This document shows, piece after piece, positions 6,167-6,821 of a DNA stretch of 6,821 nucleotides (position 1 is the first letter of the stretch; each line of letters starts with the position of its first letter). This DNA comes from CAZVCG01 sp964649675 (GTDB lineage Bacteria; Pseudomonadota; Alphaproteobacteria; UBA9219). The position numbers and the translations under genes were made by a program. The stretch covers positions 1 through 6,821 of the forward strand of contig CAZYPX010000099.1 in assembly GCA_964649675.1 (NCBI GenBank), written 5' to 3'. Under the pieces are notes generated by a model, which was given only the letters and a program-made list of their open reading frames with translations, was not told where the DNA came from and searched no databases.

Positions 6167-6821
6167 TCAGCATGCGATGACCAGTCCGTCATAGGCCGGT
6201 TCGACGCCGTCCGGCAGCTTGGCCTTCAGGCGATCATAATCCAGACTGTGGTCCATATGGGTCAGATACGCGCGATCAGGCCCAACGCAGGCTATCCACC
6301 CCAGTATAGTGCGCAAGGACGCGTGCGACGGATGATCGTTCTCGCGAATGCAGCCGATGACCCAAACCTTTATCCCGTGGAGCTTTTGAAACGCCTCGAC
6401 ATCCATTGCACTAACATCTGTCGAATAGGCAAAATCATTGATGCGGTAGCCTACCGAATGGCCCCTCCCGTGAACCTGAGGCACGGGAACAACATCTAAC
6501 CCTTTGAAAGAAAAGGGACCTTCGACCATGTGCGGTTCGAGGAAAGGCCGCGTCATGCGGGTATCGGTGGGCGCACGGCCAAATATGTAATTGAATCTAA
6601 ACTGAATTTCTTCCATCGTCGCGGAATCGGCAAAAATCGGTATTTTCCCGCCCACCAGCCAGTTGACGCTGCGCAGATCGTCGATGCCGTGACAGTGGTC
6701 GGCGTGACCATGGGTGTACAGAACGCCCGTCAGGCGCTGAAGGTTGCAATCGAGAAGTTGCTGGCGCATGTCCGGCGACGTATCGACGAGAAGCGTGGTA
6801 TCGCCTTCCTCGATCAGGATC
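6167..6821 (-). CDS. MBL-fold metallo-hydrolase (PhnP/RNase Z-like group), N-terminus cut by window edge
   Basis: The visible 217 residues form most of a metallo-beta-lactamase-fold hydrolase of the group with PhnP-like cyclic phosphodiesterases. The fragment opens at the second strand (TTLLVDTSPDMRQQLL), then the metal site THGHADHCHG (His37, His39, Asp41, His42 of the fragment), a VPQVHGRGHSVGYR segment with the next His, AYSTDV with the bridging Asp, and LTHMDHSLDY with the last His. All expected two-metal ligands are therefore present. I infer that some 40-50 N-terminal residues, including the first strand, lie beyond the window. The actual substrate is unknown; alphaproteobacteria commonly carry such a protein beside tatD, but that gene would be outside this window. 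It ends with TGA 123 bases before mazG on the same strand, so the two may be co-transcribed. Confidence 0.9.
   Translation of the reverse strand, partial: ILIEEGDTTLLVDTSPDMRQQLLDCNLQRLTGVLYTHGHADHCHGIDDLRSVNWLVGGKIPIFADSATMEEIQFRFNYIFGRAPTDTRMTRPFLEPHMVEGPFSFKGLDVVPVPQVHGRGHSVGYRINDFAYSTDVSAMDVEAFQKLHGIKVWVIGCIRENDHPSHASLRTILGWIACVGPDRAYLTHMDHSLDYDRLKAKLPDGVEPAYDGLVIAC

Overview
The window holds six protein-coding genes and no rRNA, tRNA, transposase, CRISPR array or phage gene that I can see. Protein character points to an alphaproteobacterium able to live anaerobically: the metallo-hydrolase at the right edge and the CysK resemble alphaproteobacterial versions, and a pyruvate formate-lyase is present. 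This assignment is by resemblance only; there is no phylogenetic marker gene here.

Layout, left to right. (1) Positions 1-1384, minus strand: most of pflB, pyruvate formate-lyase, cut by the left edge just after the catalytic Cys-Cys pair, so the glycyl-radical end is missing. (2) Positions 1385-1825: a very AT-rich divergent spacer with two adjacent inverted repeats, one matching the CTGC-N3-GCAG operator described for the polyhydroxyalkanoate regulator PhaR. (3) Positions 1826-2581, plus strand: a small cytosolic diguanylate cyclase (GGDEF) with a cysteine-rich N-terminus and an unusual insertion before its signature, followed by a strong hairpin terminator. (4) Positions 2644-3900, minus strand: nhaA, the Na+/H+ antiporter, convergent with the GGDEF gene. 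(5) Positions 3901-4280: a divergent spacer between nhaA and cysK with palindromes but no convincing gene. (6) Positions 4281-5243, plus strand: cysK, cysteine synthase. (7) Positions 5240-6043, minus strand: mazG, convergent with cysK, their stop codons interlocking in four bases. (8) Positions 6167-6821, minus strand: an MBL-fold metallo-hydrolase cut by the right edge, upstream of mazG in the same direction.

The genes are mostly ordinary housekeeping or accessory metabolism in single-gene units rather than one pathway. The part most worth attention is the pflB / GGDEF divergent pair. An anaerobic acetyl-CoA- and formate-producing enzyme and a c-di-GMP synthase with a Cys-rich end share one regulatory spacer containing a PhaR-like operator. 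That suggests, but does not prove, a link between carbon or redox state and c-di-GMP. I see no clear undescribed multi-gene system in the window.
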